In this document: in pieces, positions 35,741 to 48,464 of the stretch
Position numbering within the stretch: position 1 is the stretch's first letter
Layout of the letters: each line of letters opens with the position of its first letter
Source: Chelydra serpentina
Taxonomy: Eukaryota > Chordata > Testudines > Chelydridae
Assembly: GCA_037349315.1 (NCBI GenBank)
Contig: JBAIAC010000007.1
Span: 3,596,001-3,660,000 of the forward strand
Direction: 5' to 3'
DNA length: 64,000 bases
Position numbers and translations under genes: made by a program
Notes under the pieces: model-generated
The model's input: only the letters and a program-made list of their open reading frames with translations
What the model was told of the DNA's origin: nothing
The model's database searches: none

Positions 35741-36119
35741 TACACCATGTAAGAACACATGATCTCTTCCCTGGGAGTTTAGTAGAAGGGGCTAAATGCC
35801 AAACCAGACTTTGAGCTCTCCAATGTTTGCATCTATAGATTTGGTTCAGTCCCATCATATATATAACTTAAGGTCAGCCCTGAAATTCAGACCTATATCA
35901 TGGCTTAGATACCATAACCATAATAAACAAATCAGTGTGCTAGCACCTGTGATGTGGTAGGAGCCTTCTAGATAATCAAGAAAGGATGGTTCTTCCCCAA
36001 GGAGCTCAAAGGCTAAGGACAAACAGACGGGTAGGCAGATCAGGGGAAAAGGAACAACTATTAAGATTTGTTTTATACAAGTCATAGACAGTGATAGGCA
36101 TCTTAGAAATATATTGGAT

Positions 36120-36397
36120 CAGTGGTTCTCAAACTTCATTGCACCGTAACCCCCTTCTGACAACAAAAATTACTACACGACCCCAGGAGGGGGAACCAAA
36201 GACCGAGACCGCCCAATCTCAGTTGCCCCGGGTGGGTGGGCGGGGGGGAAGGCAAAGCTGAAGCCCAAGGGCCTCTGCCCTGGGCAGAGGGGACATGTAA
36301 CCTTAGCCCTGGGCAGTGGGGCTTGGGCTTTGGCCCTGGGCCCCAGCAAGTCTAACACCAGCCTTGGAGTTCCCGACTCACAGTTTGAGAACCCCTG
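36120..36397. mobile_element. 278-bp hAT MITE
   Basis: Ends CAGTGGTTCTCAAACTTC and CAGTTTGAGAACCCCTG. Flanks tattggat (36112-36119) and tattagat (36398-36405) agree at 7 of 8 bases. Related to 33170-33388. Confidence 0.86.
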
Positions 36398-36868
36398 TAT
36401 TAGATGGATAGATTAAATAAATAACATACATACTCACTCTCCACCCTAAGTTTGGGGGTAGTTGGAGCTGCTGAGAATTTGCTTCAGGCCCATTTCTAAA
36501 TTCCAGATGGCTATTGTTTATCTGTAACCGCTCCAGTCTCTCTCTATTTCTGCAAGCAATGGCCAGCCCATGCCTCACTATGAAGTCCTTTGAAGCAGTC
36601 CAGGTAAGTTTTGACCTTCCCCCGGCTTTATACTCATGCTAATAGCTTCCTTTGTCCTTTCTCACATGGGGTCTGTCTGCCTACATTCTCAGTATCAAGT
36701 ATTATAGTTTGCCACGTGGCACCTAGAAAATGGTAAACGGTCAAAGAGACAAGAACAGGGCAGGGAAATGCATCATAGAACATGACTCATTTCCCTTCAT
36801 CCCCCTGCTAGCACCAACGCTACATTCACTAAAAACAAGGCAGTAAACCGAAACACCCAAATACCGTG

Positions 36869-36973
36869 GCTCTGATTTTGACCTCAGTTTGCACCAGTGT
36901 AAACCCAGAGTGGCTCAGCTGAAGTAAGTGGAGTTACACTGGCATAGAGGCAGTATGGGAGCAAAATCAGAGC
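36869..36973. repeat. Short MITE with GCTCTGATTTTG ends
   Basis: GCTCTGATTTTG at the left and CAAAATCAGAGC at the right are exact inverted repeats. 'Gcaccagtgtaaac' and 'gttacactggc' inside are also inverted. Confidence 0.65.
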
Positions 36974-37222
36974 TTCTGTTTTTATTGCTCATGACACCGG
37001 ATCAGGAATAGACACTGCTGACAAATGGACACAGGGGATCAAAACCCATACACAAGTGTATAATCCAATCCTGGGGAAGATATCTATCTCCGACAGATAC
37101 TTGACAGAGGTCTATCTTGGTTTTACATTTGGCAACATTTACGTAGCTTGTCATACCAATAAAATCTCATTGAATTGAACTGATTCAAATTCGAGAACAT
37201 CTGGCTATGTAGGCTGTGCCAG

Positions 37223-37397
37223 CACAGACGCCGACTTTAGTCGCCGTCGGTGGGTGCTCGCGCTCCAGGCCCCCGCCCCAACTCCACACCCCCCCTAGGC
37301 TTGCAAGCAACTGCAAGGGGGAGAAGTAGCTGAGCACCCACCAATTTTCCTCTGTGGGTGCTCCAGCCCCGGAGCACCCACGGAGTCAGCGCCTATG
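37223..37397. mobile_element. 175-bp MITE, same family as 13831-14101
   Basis: Flanked by tgtgccag on both sides (37215-37222 and 37398-37405). Ends CACAGACGCCGACTTTAG and CACGGAGTCAGCGCCTATG. Carries the hairpin 'gtgggtgctccag...ggagcacccac' near the right end, as in 13831-14101. Confidence 0.83.
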
Positions 37398-37916
37398 TGT
37401 GCCAGTGCCCTTAGTGCAGATGTGCAGATTAAGGGCCTAATCCAAAACTCACTGAAGTCAATGACAAGACTACCACTGATCACAGTGGGTATTTCACAGG
37501 TTAAAGATTTGCTCTGTAGGCCCTGCTTTATTTCCTCTACCATATATAACTATATATATATAGCATTTGAAAGACTATTTTAATCAAACAAAAGATGCAA
37601 ATAAATGGGGATAGGAATGAAGAAGACTATATTAAACCATCATCATGTACTGTGACATGCCTAATCTTTTTCATTTATTTCTTAGAAAACATGAGAACAA
37701 AGTTGTGCATGAGTCACACAGAAGTTTACACTTTTATATGCTTAGGGATTCTGTGGTCTAGTTTCCATTTTTACTCATGTTGATTGTTCCTTTTTCTGGT
37801 TACTGCAAGTGCCTTGTGAATTCCTAGAACAACCTATTTCTATTAGTGTTTGAGTTGAGTCTGCAGAAGTCTGAGCAGAGACTGGTTGTTTCACTATCAG
37901 GGAAATAAACAGTGAG

Positions 37917-38100
37917 GCCAAGATTTTCAAAAGTGACTAGTGCTTTTGGGTGGCTCAATTTTTGCATGCCTGACTGGAGATACCACAACAGCGCTTGATT
38001 TTCAGAAAGTGTTGAGCCCTCCCCCTCTGAAATTCAGGCCCCCTTAATGTGTCTCAAGTTGGGCAACCAACATCACCAGTCACTTCTGAAAAGCTTGGCC
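37917..38100. repeat. MITE with GGCCAAGATTTTCAAAAG ends
   Basis: GGCCAAGATTTTCAAAAGTGACTAG pairs with 'ccagtcacttctgaaaagcttggcc' in inverse. A 20-base limit aside, the two arms of about 25 bp differ at few positions. No clear target duplication. Confidence 0.65.
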
Positions 38101-38122
38101 AATTTGTTTTAAAAACCGAATA

Positions 38123-38810
38123 CAGTAAAAGCTGTGTTATCCGGCACTTTACCAACCAGAAAATTCTATTAATTGGAATTTCTGATATCTCCCAGTACAA
38201 ATCTTCAGTCTAGTAACCAGGACTAATATACTGCCCAGGAAGTTATGCAATTGCACATTCAGCTCTCTATTTTTATGCAAAAGAGGCAGAAGACAAGTAA
38301 GGAAGCTGATATCGGGGATTTATCCAAAAAAGCAGCTTCCAGGGTGTGTCACAGGGTCATTACAGAGTCAGCCCAACCTCCTATACTTTCTACATCTGCA
38401 ATGATAATTGATGTTGATAATGATGACCCTGAGGCATTGCAAGATCCTGAATCATCAAAGAAAGCATTAAAACTGTGCTGAACATAATTTAATCTAAGTG
38501 TATTTTTAGTGATCTGGGTGTACGCCATGCGCTGCCCATAGTGATATGAAGTGTCATAAGATAACCTACTGTATAGAAAACTTTACCTGTATACACCTAA
38601 ATGCTTCAAGAAACCAACCACTCTGCAGTGCAGTACTACTACTGGATTGGTGAGTACCTGTACACTATTTTATACTTTATTCATTTTATTGTATTCTAAT
38701 TCTTTGAAAATTGGTATTCCATTGGTAAGTGTAACTCTTAGTTAACTGGAATATTTGATTAACTGGCACCCCCCATTTCCCCAACATGCCGGATAACAAA
38801 GCTTTTATTG
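38123..38810 (+). mobile_element. Tigger-like element, 688 bp, with TA duplication
   Basis: Ends CAGTAAAAGCTGTGTTATCC and GGATAACAAAGCTTTTATTG are inverted repeats, with TA at 38121-38122 and 38811-38812 as expected of Tc1/mariner-type insertion. A 79-codon open frame (38245-38481) ending [12 protein letters not shown] may be the tail of a Tigger transposase, the rest having been deleted. I infer that from position and composition, not from a recognised catalytic motif. Confidence 0.78.
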
Positions 38811-38823
38811 TATATTGTTTGCA

Positions 38824-39030
38824 GGGTTGTTGTAGCCATGTGGATCCCAGGATATGAGAGACACAAGGTGGGTGAGGTAATATTTTTTATTTGACCAACT
38901 TCTGTTGGTGCAAGAGACAAGCTTTCAAGCTTCACAGAGCTCATCATCAGGTCTGAAGAAAGTGTATCTCCTTCCACCAACAGAAGTTGGTTCCATAAAA
39001 AATATTACCTCACTCATCTTGTCTCTCTAA
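38824..39030. mobile_element. Penelope-like insertion with inverted arms
   Basis: Flanked by a 13-bp direct repeat tatattgtttgca (38811-38823 and 39031-39043). It contains inverted arms: 'gtgaggtaatattttttat...ccaacttctgttgg' against 'ccaacagaagttgg...ataaaaaatattacctcac'. The left end 'gttgttgtagccatgtgg' resembles Penelope-like tails ('actaacatggctacc'). The length of the duplication favours a retrotransposed copy. The family is an inference. Confidence 0.65.
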
Positions 39031-39456
39031 TATATTGTTTGCATCCTACATTCTCACATGGCATGTAATCACACCAAAGAAAGGTGCTTTCCGTGATGTT
39101 ATGCATATTGGAAAGGTGAAGCACAGGAACCATGGAAAGGAAGTGATAGACTGAACTTTACAATGGACAGCATTAAAGCACAGGGTAGGTGCGCATGAAG
39201 GAATCTTGCCCTTTTCTGATTGCTTTCTGCAATGTTTCATTTTTAAAAGTGATTCTTGAAAAATTTGACACAGGAAAGGGATGTAAAGCTGCAAAGAATG
39301 TAACCTGGATTGCATGCAAGAGTAGGAGAGTCTTCATCACTTCTTTTCCTCCTCCCTGTTATAAAATAGCTCCTTAGTCAAATTGTTCCCTGCATGAGTT
39401 ATTCCTGTCTTGGGGATTGAACGTCCCCCTGCCTCTTACCCACAGTGTTTCTTTCT

Positions 39457-39735
39457 AAGGCTACATCTTCACTACAGCACTTGCAGCTGTGCCGCTGTCG
39501 TGCTTGTGGTAGAGATGCTCTAAGCCGATGGGAGAGAGTTCTCCCTTCGGCTTAATAACGCCTGCCTCCAGGAGAGCGGTAGCTATGTTGGCGGGAGAAG
39601 CTCTCCTGCAGACATAGCGCTGTCTACACCGGCACTTTGATCAGCATAGCTTATATCGCTCAGGGGAGGTGGATTATTCACACCCCTGAGCGATATAAGT
39701 TATACTGAAGTAACCTGTAGTGTAGACAAGGTCTA
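39457..39735. mobile_element. MITE with TGTAGTGTAGAC ends
   Basis: Left 'taaggctacatcttcactacag' and right 'ctgtagtgtagacaaggtcta' are inverted. An inner palindrome pairs 'atatcgctcaggggagg' with 'cccctgagcgatat'. Related to 20270-20605. Confidence 0.7.
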
Positions 39736-39973
39736 AGAGTTCTTTGGTTGTCCGTCTAGAATGGGAAAGGAGTTCAGACCTAGATACCTGAAGATCACCC
39801 AATACCTTTGCAACATCCATGAGGAGTCCTTGTGTTTTCACACTGTCTCCATCCTAGGCCCAGCCCTCACATAAACACAGCTCCCGGAGGAGGCATGCCC
39901 CATGGGATTCTCACACCTCCAGTCAGGATTTCCCATCATGATCGGTGGACAAGGAAAGAGGGACTCCATACAT

Positions 39974-40718
39974 CAGGGGAGGGCAAACTACGGGCTGCAG
40001 GCTGTATCTGGCCCATCAGGGCTTTCAATCCAGCCCGCGGGATTGCCAGCCCTGTGGCACAGCGGGGCTAAGGCAGGCTCCCTGCCTGCCCTGGCCCCGC
40101 GCCGCTCCCGGAAGCAGCCGGCACCATGTCCCTGCGGCCCCTGGGCCTTCCCCAGCAGGCACTGCCCCCCACAGCTCCCTTTGGCCAGAAACGGGGAACT
40201 GCGGCCAATAGGAACTTTGTGGGTGGTACCCGCAGGCGAGGGCAGCATGTGGCAGAGCCGCCTGCCTCACCCCAACCCCAGGAGCCACTGCCGGACATGC
40301 TGGCCACTTCCAGGAGCGGCGCGGGGCCAGGGCAGGCAGGGAGCCTGCTTTAGCCCTGGTGCGCGCCACTGCCACCCCGAGGCCGTTCGAGGTAAGCTGC
40401 ACCGGGCCGGAGCCCGCACCCCAATCCCCTCCTGTACCCTGAACCCCAAACCCCTGCCCCGAGTCTCCTAACCTCCTGTCCTGAACCCCTGCCTCACCCC
40501 AAGCCCCTGCCCTGAGCCCCCTCCTGCACTCCGCACCCCCTCCTGCATCCCAATCCCCTGCCCTGAGCCCCTTACTGCAACCCAATACCTGGCCCTGAGC
40601 CCCTTACTGCACGCCACACCCCCTCCCACACCCCAACCCCCAGCCCTACATTCATGGTCCTGCATACAATTTCTCCACTCAGATATGGCCCTTGGGCCAA
40701 AAAGTTTGCCCACCCCTG
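39974..40718. mobile_element. 745-bp hAT element with C-rich minisatellite
   Basis: Ends CAGGGGAGGGCAAACTACGG and AAAGTTTGCCCACCCCTG. Flanks ccatacat (39966-39973) and ccctacat (40719-40726) agree at 7 of 8. Inside, 40420-40640 is a run of degenerate 'ccctgccctgagcccc' units, and 40070-40380 has GC-rich arms that pair in part. Apparent long frames here are composition artefacts. Confidence 0.84.
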
Positions 40719-41313
40719 CCCTACATTGATACAGGCCACTTCAACGTTCACTCACTTGGGTATTCTCTGCGTAGTAGGGAAGGGGAGTGCAGTCATCCTC
40801 CCAGCCTCACCTCTTTCCATCTGTCTTTCCCTGCCCATCTGTAAAGTCCAGTCTCCACAGCATTTGGGTCTGATGGGATCACAGAGAACAGCGTAGCATG
40901 CTGTGGAGCCAACACTCCCTCCTCTCATCCTCACATTCCCACCCTGTCGGTTTTTTGGCTCTCCTCCTCTCCTGGAAGAGAAGGAGAGGCATTGGCTTTT
41001 TGCCGCAACGTTAATAATTACAGTAGCAATAAGTGGTTGCTTTCACAGCTACATCAGTTTGTAGTCACCCTGCTGTTGCATGCTATGCCACTGCCTGTTT
41101 TGAAAGGATAATCAAGAGGAATGGCTGGATCAATTAGCCTTATCTGGCACAACAATAAGTTTATAATAAAACACAAGTATGAAGAGCAGAGTCAGCTGAC
41201 AGAATGCCAACTACAACTGTGTAGCAGATAAGGACAAGACATGCTCAATGTCACATTGGCTAGTCATAGTCCTTGCTGATTTGTCAAGTTTTTAAAGAGT
41301 GGCTAGAAGGTAC

Positions 41314-41916
41314 TGTGGGTGCAGGAATAAAGGGGGTCTCAGCACTGGATCTGGCCTATGGGGAGCTGAAGGCAGGATCCAGGCATAAGAGCCTGCCTTC
41401 ATAATTCTCCGCAGAAACCCCAGCTTGGAAGCAAACACGACCCTCGGCTGCATGGGGGGCCCTGCCTAACAGGAAAGAGAGCAATACAAGTATTGCCTCA
41501 GGAGTAGCATCTTCTCGTAAATTAAGTCACAAAGTTCCCTAATTTGGGGCCTTACCATAAATTAGGCTATTCAATTACCCAATCTGCTGCCTGTAAAATA
41601 GGGCTTCAAAATGCACCATATAAGGAATCAAATAGATAAGGTCCAGGGAAAGGTAGCCTCTCTGTATTAGGAAGCAAACAGGTCGGGTCTGGGAAGGGGT
41701 AATCCTCTTCATATTAGGAAACAAAAGGGTGATTCGGAGGGTAAGGGACAGGGCGGGTACCAAGAGAAGGGTAGGGATAAAAAATGCTGTAACCATAACT
41801 CAGGGCTCACTTGGTTGGCCGCGAGACGGAGGGGAACGAGCGGTCTGGATGCTGTAACTGAATACATCGCTTCTTACCACTCCACCCGGCTTCATCCATC
41901 ATTCGGCCCTGCAACA
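41314..41916 (+). mobile_element. Solo LTR with perfect 5-bp duplication
   Basis: TGTGGGTGCAGG...CCTGCAACA, with ggtac on both sides (41309-41313 and 41917-41921). A TATA-like 'gggataaaaaatg' lies near 41772, followed by an R-like region. There are no retroviral genes next to it, so it is a recombined solo LTR of an endogenous retrovirus. Confidence 0.82.
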
Positions 41917-41921
41917 GGTAC

Positions 41922-44900
41922 CTCCTTAAGATATTTGCCCCCCCAAAGGTGCCAAACTTGGTGGATTACACAAAGCAGAGAGAAGAGGCATCACAGTGGC
42001 AAAGACAACGCAGTGACTTGCGAGCGCAGACCATTTTGAACAGCACAAAGCAAAATGAAACCGACAGCATTCCAAGTTCTTGGCTGATAAGGTGCTGAAA
42101 AGATGCACCTCTGTCCTCTGAGGGTATAGAATGCAAATGTGAAGAGGAGATGTTCATTTGGGGGGAAGCGAGGCGAATCTGTCAAAAGCATTATTGCTCA
42201 TTTAGGACCTGACCCTAAGCCACTGACGTCAATAAGAGTCTGTTGACTTTGGTGGGCTTTGGATGAGGCTCTTGGGACTCAATCTCGTGAGGTAAGGAGC
42301 ACCCCCAATTCTGATTCAAGTCCAAGAGAGCTGAGGGGGCTCAACACCTTTCAGGATTCAAGCTCTTAAAAGAAACGAATTGTGCAAAGAGACTCTCCAA
42401 CTGTCCACTGTAATCTCTATTACCATAATATACCATTAACAGCTCAGATGAGAATAGGATGGTTTAAATAAATGCTGCTAATAGCATTTAAGCAGAATTT
42501 AACTGGAATGTGTAATGTGAACGATGATATACACAGGTGTACATGTTGAATGCCGCGATAATCAGTGACGATGTCACAAAGTACTTACCTATTTCCTATA
42601 GACTATTAAATACACATGGATCGTTTCACTCAGCACTATGATTCATCAGTCATTTGGATCTGGATCTGTCAGTTTAAAGAAAAATTGAGTTAAATGTAGT
42701 AGAATTCCAGCATCTAGAATAAAAAACAAAATAGATGAGTATTTTAGGCACCATACGCCCCTATGTGGCCTACTTCTCCCTAGAAGACAGGAAACACCGC
42801 AAGTTTCCACTCTCAGTTTTCCTATAATGCACCCTCTACATTAATTTACCTGCAGAAGTCCTCGTGTTAGAGGAGAAAATGATGCTGCAAAGAGCAATTT
42901 TGCTCAGCCTCATATGCTCCAAACCATATTACAGAGCTTTGGGGGAGGGATCATCTCTTTGTCCTGTGTTTGAAAAGCACCTAGCACAATGGGGTCCTGG
43001 TAAATAATTATCATAACGAACACATGAGAACTCCCCTCCGCAAAGGAGCTGCTGTGGGGATGGTGGAAGGATCGGGGGTGAAGCTATGGAGGCATAGCTT
43101 CCCTCTTACCTATTTCCCCGCACAGATCTTCTGGCATATAAACAAACAACAAATATAAATTAAACCACCTGGTGTTATAAATGTTACCAGCTGATTACAA
43201 GGTATAAAAATTGTAATCTGAAAACAAATATAATAAGGCAACTCTGTTTACACCAAAGATTATAACTGCTCTTCCCTGAAAAGCAGCAGTCTTCCATAAA
43301 CCTTCATCTAAAACAAGATCAAGCCTTTGATTAAAGGAAACTAAAATAGTAGTTGTGTCCCTGCATCGCTCTGCTCATTTACTTTGTGGCATTATCATCC
43401 TGGGATCAATAATGTGATTTGTACACTGGACACAGTTTCCAGGCAACGCACATCTTGGAACTATTCTTGCGAATTTCCTCTGTCATTCATGTCCAATTGA
43501 ATCTAGCATCAAGTGGCTCATTTCACAACCTTGGTGGATATTAGTTTTGCGTTGCTTTGGTGAATGAGGGAGCATAAGATTCTCCTCTTTGCTACTGCTA
43601 ACAACACAGTTTTGCAGAAAACTAACAAGGTAGTAGCCTATTGTTTTACGTTATGGCAGTTTATTCCTCCAGTGGAAAAAGATATTAATTTTTTTTTAAA
43701 TGAAAGCTTAGTACTTTGCATAATGTAGAATGCAGAAAAAAAATTGGAGACCTTAACTTTGTGGGATACACACTTCCTTCTTTCATTCCTGTAGTTTTTT
43801 GCCATCTCTTAAGTTGTCAGGTTGAGGGGATGATTTTGCTGTATATGTTTCCTTGAGAGCCTTAGTCTCCCTTGTATGAATTGCAGTGAAATGCAAGACC
43901 TGTCTTGTCCCTGCCTGGCCCCTTGGCCTGGATTAGGCCAACCTGGGAAAATGTGGAGTGATATAAAACGGGCCAGGGACTTCATTAAAGGAACATTTTC
44001 AAAATCAGGAGCCACATCTTCTGCTTCTACCAGCTCAGGATCTGTCCCTATGTATTGTTAACAAGCCAGGGTCTTTACTAATAATGTTCTTGATTATTTA
44101 AAACACCTAGAGAGATTCATTTGTACTGGGCAGCACTTGTATGGGTGCTTGCAAAACCTGTAAGATGGGATTTTCAAAAGCACTTGTCATTCATCTATTT
44201 TAATTGAAATCAGGAGTTTCATCATTGACATTTACTAAAGCAAATGCTAAGCACTTTTCAAAAGTCACTCAAGTTAAAATTAATGTTCCTGGCATGGTTT
44301 TGTAGTAGGCCGGCAGGAAGCTGATTAGCCTGCCTCGCTAAATTTCTACCAGTCCAGTTCATTGTCCTACGTTTTCCATCATTTCACTTATCTGTTTTAC
44401 TCCTTGGTAGACTGCCAAGCATAATGTTGGTACCTGGCATGCTAGGAATGAACATGTATCAAGTCAGTGCTTCTGTAGCAAGGTTTGCACCAATATAGAG
44501 CAGCAATGCTGCTGTGCTTGGTCTTCATTTATTTCATCCTGGGACCTCAAAACACTTTACCAGCAGTATACAACTGAGCTGAAGTGGGAGAAACTAAGTG
44601 CAGCTACCTCTGAAATGGATTATCACTTTCATATACATACACCAGCAAAAATCACAGAATGGCAGCAATTGTTACCCACACACGCCTTTGTTTATTTATT
44701 TATTTCTGTGGCAAGAGGATGCCACAGGTAGGTAAAATAAGGATCTGCTGCTCTCAGTCTAATCGCTCAAGGTCAGAATTGAGACCAGTGCCTTGGAAAT
44801 ACTATAGATAGGAGAGGTAAGATAGGAATTTTTTTTGCCACCCATTATATTTCATTAGAAAAGTTTCAAACATTCTTCATGAAGTGTTATTTCACAACAT

Positions 44901-45552
44901 GGAGATTATATGGCCTAATGTGAAATAGCTCTGACTAGCAAACGGGGAGTGCGTTGTTGAGCTCTCTCATGAGGGGTCACATTTCCTGTCCCTTTTAGGA
45001 CATGCTACTCTGGTGCTATAATCCACATACACAGGAGGGGGCATGCTAATGGAGACTAGACTTGGGACACATTTCATACTGGGAAAAAGATTAAACAAGA
45101 AACATCACGTCAAACTCTGCTGTCTCAATGCTCTGAATCCATCCCCAGCCAGTGGGCTGATAGTTACGCAGCCCACAATAGCCTTAACTGGCAAATCTAG
45201 ACATTTCACTTAAATAACCACTCTGCCTCTGCCATCTAGTAAAAAGAAAACATCCCAAATTAGTTAACCAAGTTGTCCAAGCCCGAGCAAATTGTTACAG
45301 GCTATTGAAATACCAACATTGGCCAACGCCAGAGCAGCCGCTTCTCTGAAACAACTTACAGCCCTGTAAGTTGAACGTACATCTCAGTCATGTTGCACTA
45401 CTCATTCTTGCAGCAACAAAAAGGGGAAGGTAAGAATTACCCAATAGTTACTTATTTTTCTAATCAGTAAACAGAAATGCAAAAGAAATCACGAGTGCGC
45501 TGGGAAGGAGCATGTGGCTTGTTGGAGTGCCTCAATGTGTAACTATTGCAGC
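41922..45552. other. Intergenic, mostly unassigned
   Basis: No exon or delimited element seen. Fragments of reptile repeats occur at about 42200-42290 ('gtcaataagagtctgttgactttggtggg'), 42937-43016 (LINE tail) and 44160-44270 (TTTTCAAAAG family). A short TTTA repeat lies near 44691. Confidence 0.4.
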
Positions 45553-45782
45553 AGAACATAAGAACGGCCATACTGGGTCAGACCAAAGGTCCATCTAGCC
45601 CAGTATCCTGTCTTCCGACAGTGGCCAATGCCAGGTGCCCCAGAGGGATTGAACAGAACAGGCAATCATCAAGTGATCCATCCCCTGTCGCGCATTCCCA
45701 GCTTCTGGCAAACAGAGGCTAGGGACACCATCCCTTCTCATCCTGGCTAATAGCCATTGATGGACCTAGCCTCCAGAAACCT
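45553..45782. repeat. Interspersed turtle repeat, family not assigned
   Basis: Begins 'agaacataagaacggccatac', then 'gggtcagaccaaaggtccatc', and ends 'ttgatggacctagcctccag'. I recall this repeat as common in turtles and crocodilians but cannot place it in a class from sequence alone. Confidence 0.6.
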
Positions 45783-46145
45783 TGAAGAGCTGATAGATTT
45801 TCAGAAACCCAATCTAGGGAGGGTCTATTTTAGTTAGACACAACATGCAATGTTAAGACAGTATTTAAATGCACAGAACCAAGTTTATCCTTCATGTATA
45901 ATAGCAGAGAACACTAGGAGGAGCCCCGAGCACCCCCAACGACACAGGCAGTGCAGTGTCATTTTTCTTCACCTAATGAAGATGAGTATCTTAATTAAAA
46001 ATTGCATTGCTAATTCACTGATACAAAATGATGAGATACACTTCTCAGTCAAATGTTATTCCATAAAAGAACCGTCTCATTTGAACTCCCATGCAAGTTA
46101 GGAAAGAAAATTAAGAGGGCTTAAAAATGCTGTATTAAAAGGTTT

Positions 46146-47229
46146 TGTGACATTACCCCAGGGTACAAATTGCACTGTTGAACAGCTGTGTCCCCTCAAG
46201 TTTTCCAGCCTGGGGTGCCTTTCACACAGCTTTGCTGTGAGAACAACCCCTCCTGATCTGCTCTCACACCACCTCCAGCATGTAAATTACTCCCAGCTAT
46301 ACTGTATGAGAGCTATGGCAAACCACTCTTGAATTACACTGCAGAGCAACACCAGCAAATTCTCAGTCCCAGACTTTCCCCCAGAAATGTGCGTCTTGTA
46401 CTGCCCAGCTTTCTCCTGGACAACAAAAGTCTATCATTTTATTAATAGAAAATGATATGCACAAATCCTGTTCTCTCAAATAAAGTTTCCCAAACACTTC
46501 AATCCAAACACACTGGTTTAAATAAAACAAATGTATTAACTACAGAAAGATAGATTTTAAGTGATTACAAGTAGTGAGGCATTAAAGTCAGAATTGGTTA
46601 CAAGAAAATAAAAGGTAAAACACAACTAATATATCATTTAACAAACTAAATGAATTCAAAGCAAAAGTCTCTCTCACCACATGCTTCAGCAGTCTTTCTG
46701 GCTGGATTCCATCCAGCCAAGATGCCTCCCCTAGTTCAGTGTTACTTTCCTTGTCCTTTAGGTGTTGTTGATGCTGTGGGCAGAGAGAAAAGGGGTATTT
46801 TGGGGCATCTGTTCCCCTTTCTTATAGTTCTCTTTTCCTTTTGAAAATCCTCTCCAGCTGGGGTTCAGGAGACAAAGTCAGTGGGGATGGGAACCTCCGG
46901 CTATTTGTTTGATAAGATGTAAATTTCTCGCTCAGACCCTTTTTCCTGTCAAAGAACGGCCACTTAACCAGGTGATAGTCCATTTGATTTTGTTGACACC
47001 TGGCTGAGGCGTCAGTCTGCCTTTTGTCTCTGAGGAACTGGTTTGGAACATGTCTGAGTAATATCATACAGTAGAATCTTATAACTTTATATACAATGTT
47101 GCCACATTTAGTTTACCAGTAATGATCAGCAAATTATGAGTTTTCAAATGATACCTCACAAAGTATACTTTGCACAAAATTAATCATAGTCTTGTAAAAA
47201 GGGTGAACATAGTGATACAGACTGTCACA
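46146..47229 (-). mobile_element. Probable solo LTR, about 1.1 kb
   Basis: Outer bases TGTGACATTACCCC and ACTGTCACA give TG...CA with TGTGACA/TGTCACA inverted ends. On the minus strand it contains an AATAAA-type signal and the pyrimidine and A-rich layout of an LTR. Flanks ggttt and gggat do not match cleanly, so the duplication has decayed or the ends are off by a few bases. Confidence 0.6.
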
Positions 47230-48220
47230 GGGATAAACTCTACAGTATTTTATTTGATTATATGTTGTTTAAACATCATGGATATTTAAACATCCTGGAC
47301 ATGGGGTTGATTATTGCTGTTATTTAAAGGGCAGTGAAAGAAAACAATGTGGACAAATCCAATATTCTGAGGACTACAGGAGTCTTCAGATTCCAGAAAA
47401 ATTAATCACCACAGACTTCTGTAAAACAAGTGGCTAAGAAATTGGTGAGGGAGAGGGTGGGGAAGAAGGATGAAATACCAGGCTTTATTTTTGCAAGGAA
47501 CTTGGCAGTACAAGCCAGAGAAAATAAGACAAGGCAAGCTATGCAAAGTACATTTCAGCAATTCTTTGTGAGCCCAAGCATCATCCTTGGTGCCCTCAGG
47601 CGGCCCACCTACTAGATCATTAAACAGATCTATGAACCAAGTGCAGAGGCTGTGTGAGTCTGGCAGACATGAATTTGTGCCAATGGGGAAAAAGCACATT
47701 TTTCTTCACTCAGAAGACAACACACAGACCTTCGAAGCCTCACTTCTCAGGGTTGGAAGCTCCCTCAGTTTGTGTTAATTTTAAGGAAGTTTAACTCTTT
47801 CCTCTGATGAAGGATTTTGCTCTGTGTTTGAATGAGGCATTAAAAAAATCTCACCTTTGAAAAAAAAAAATTAAAATCCCCCAGTCCGATTGGCACAGCT
47901 CTGTTTTGGACTCAAATATTATGGAGCAAGTGCTTAGAAGGCCAAAGAAAATGTTCCTTACTAGGATGATTGGTGTATTTTACTTATTTATTTATAGCAC
48001 AAATGTTTCTCTCTTGAAGAGGTGTGTAGGTTCTGAAATGCAATAATATGCCTGGTATTCAGGTATATTTTGTCTGTGTTCAATTTAATCTGATCTTTAG
48101 GGTGGCTGACTACTGTAACTCCCATTTGAAGTCAATGGGTCTCAGCATGTTTTAGGCTCAGACCTCACGTGTTGCACTTATAAAACCCTTCTTTAAGATG
48201 GGACCTCAAAGTGTTTCTTT

Positions 48221-48456
48221 TAGGGATGTAAATATCGTTTTAAAAGTTAACCGTTTAATCAGTTAACCGATTAACCAATTAAAGGGAGAGGGGCTGGGGC
48301 TGTCCCAGCTGGCATTGCTCCAGCCGGCCCAGGGCTGGGGTTGGCCGGTCGGCGGGGCTGGGGTTCGCTGGCCTGGGGTTGAGGGTTAACAGTTAGGGCG
48401 GGTTAACCGGTAAGACTAATGCTTACCAGTTAACCATTTCATATTTTACATCCCTA
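48221..48456. mobile_element. 236-bp hAT element with perfect duplication
   Basis: Ends TAGGGATGTAAATATCG and TATTTTACATCCCTA are inverted. Flanked by gtttcttt on both sides (48213-48220 and 48457-48464). The 'gttaacc' motif repeats many times near both ends, and the centre is GC-rich. Confidence 0.88.
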
Positions 48457-48464
48457 GTTTCTTT

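Noticed and set aside
40025..40585. 186- and 189-codon frames on both strands
   Set aside because: They cover the GC-rich and C-rich minisatellite interior of the hAT element at 39974-40718.
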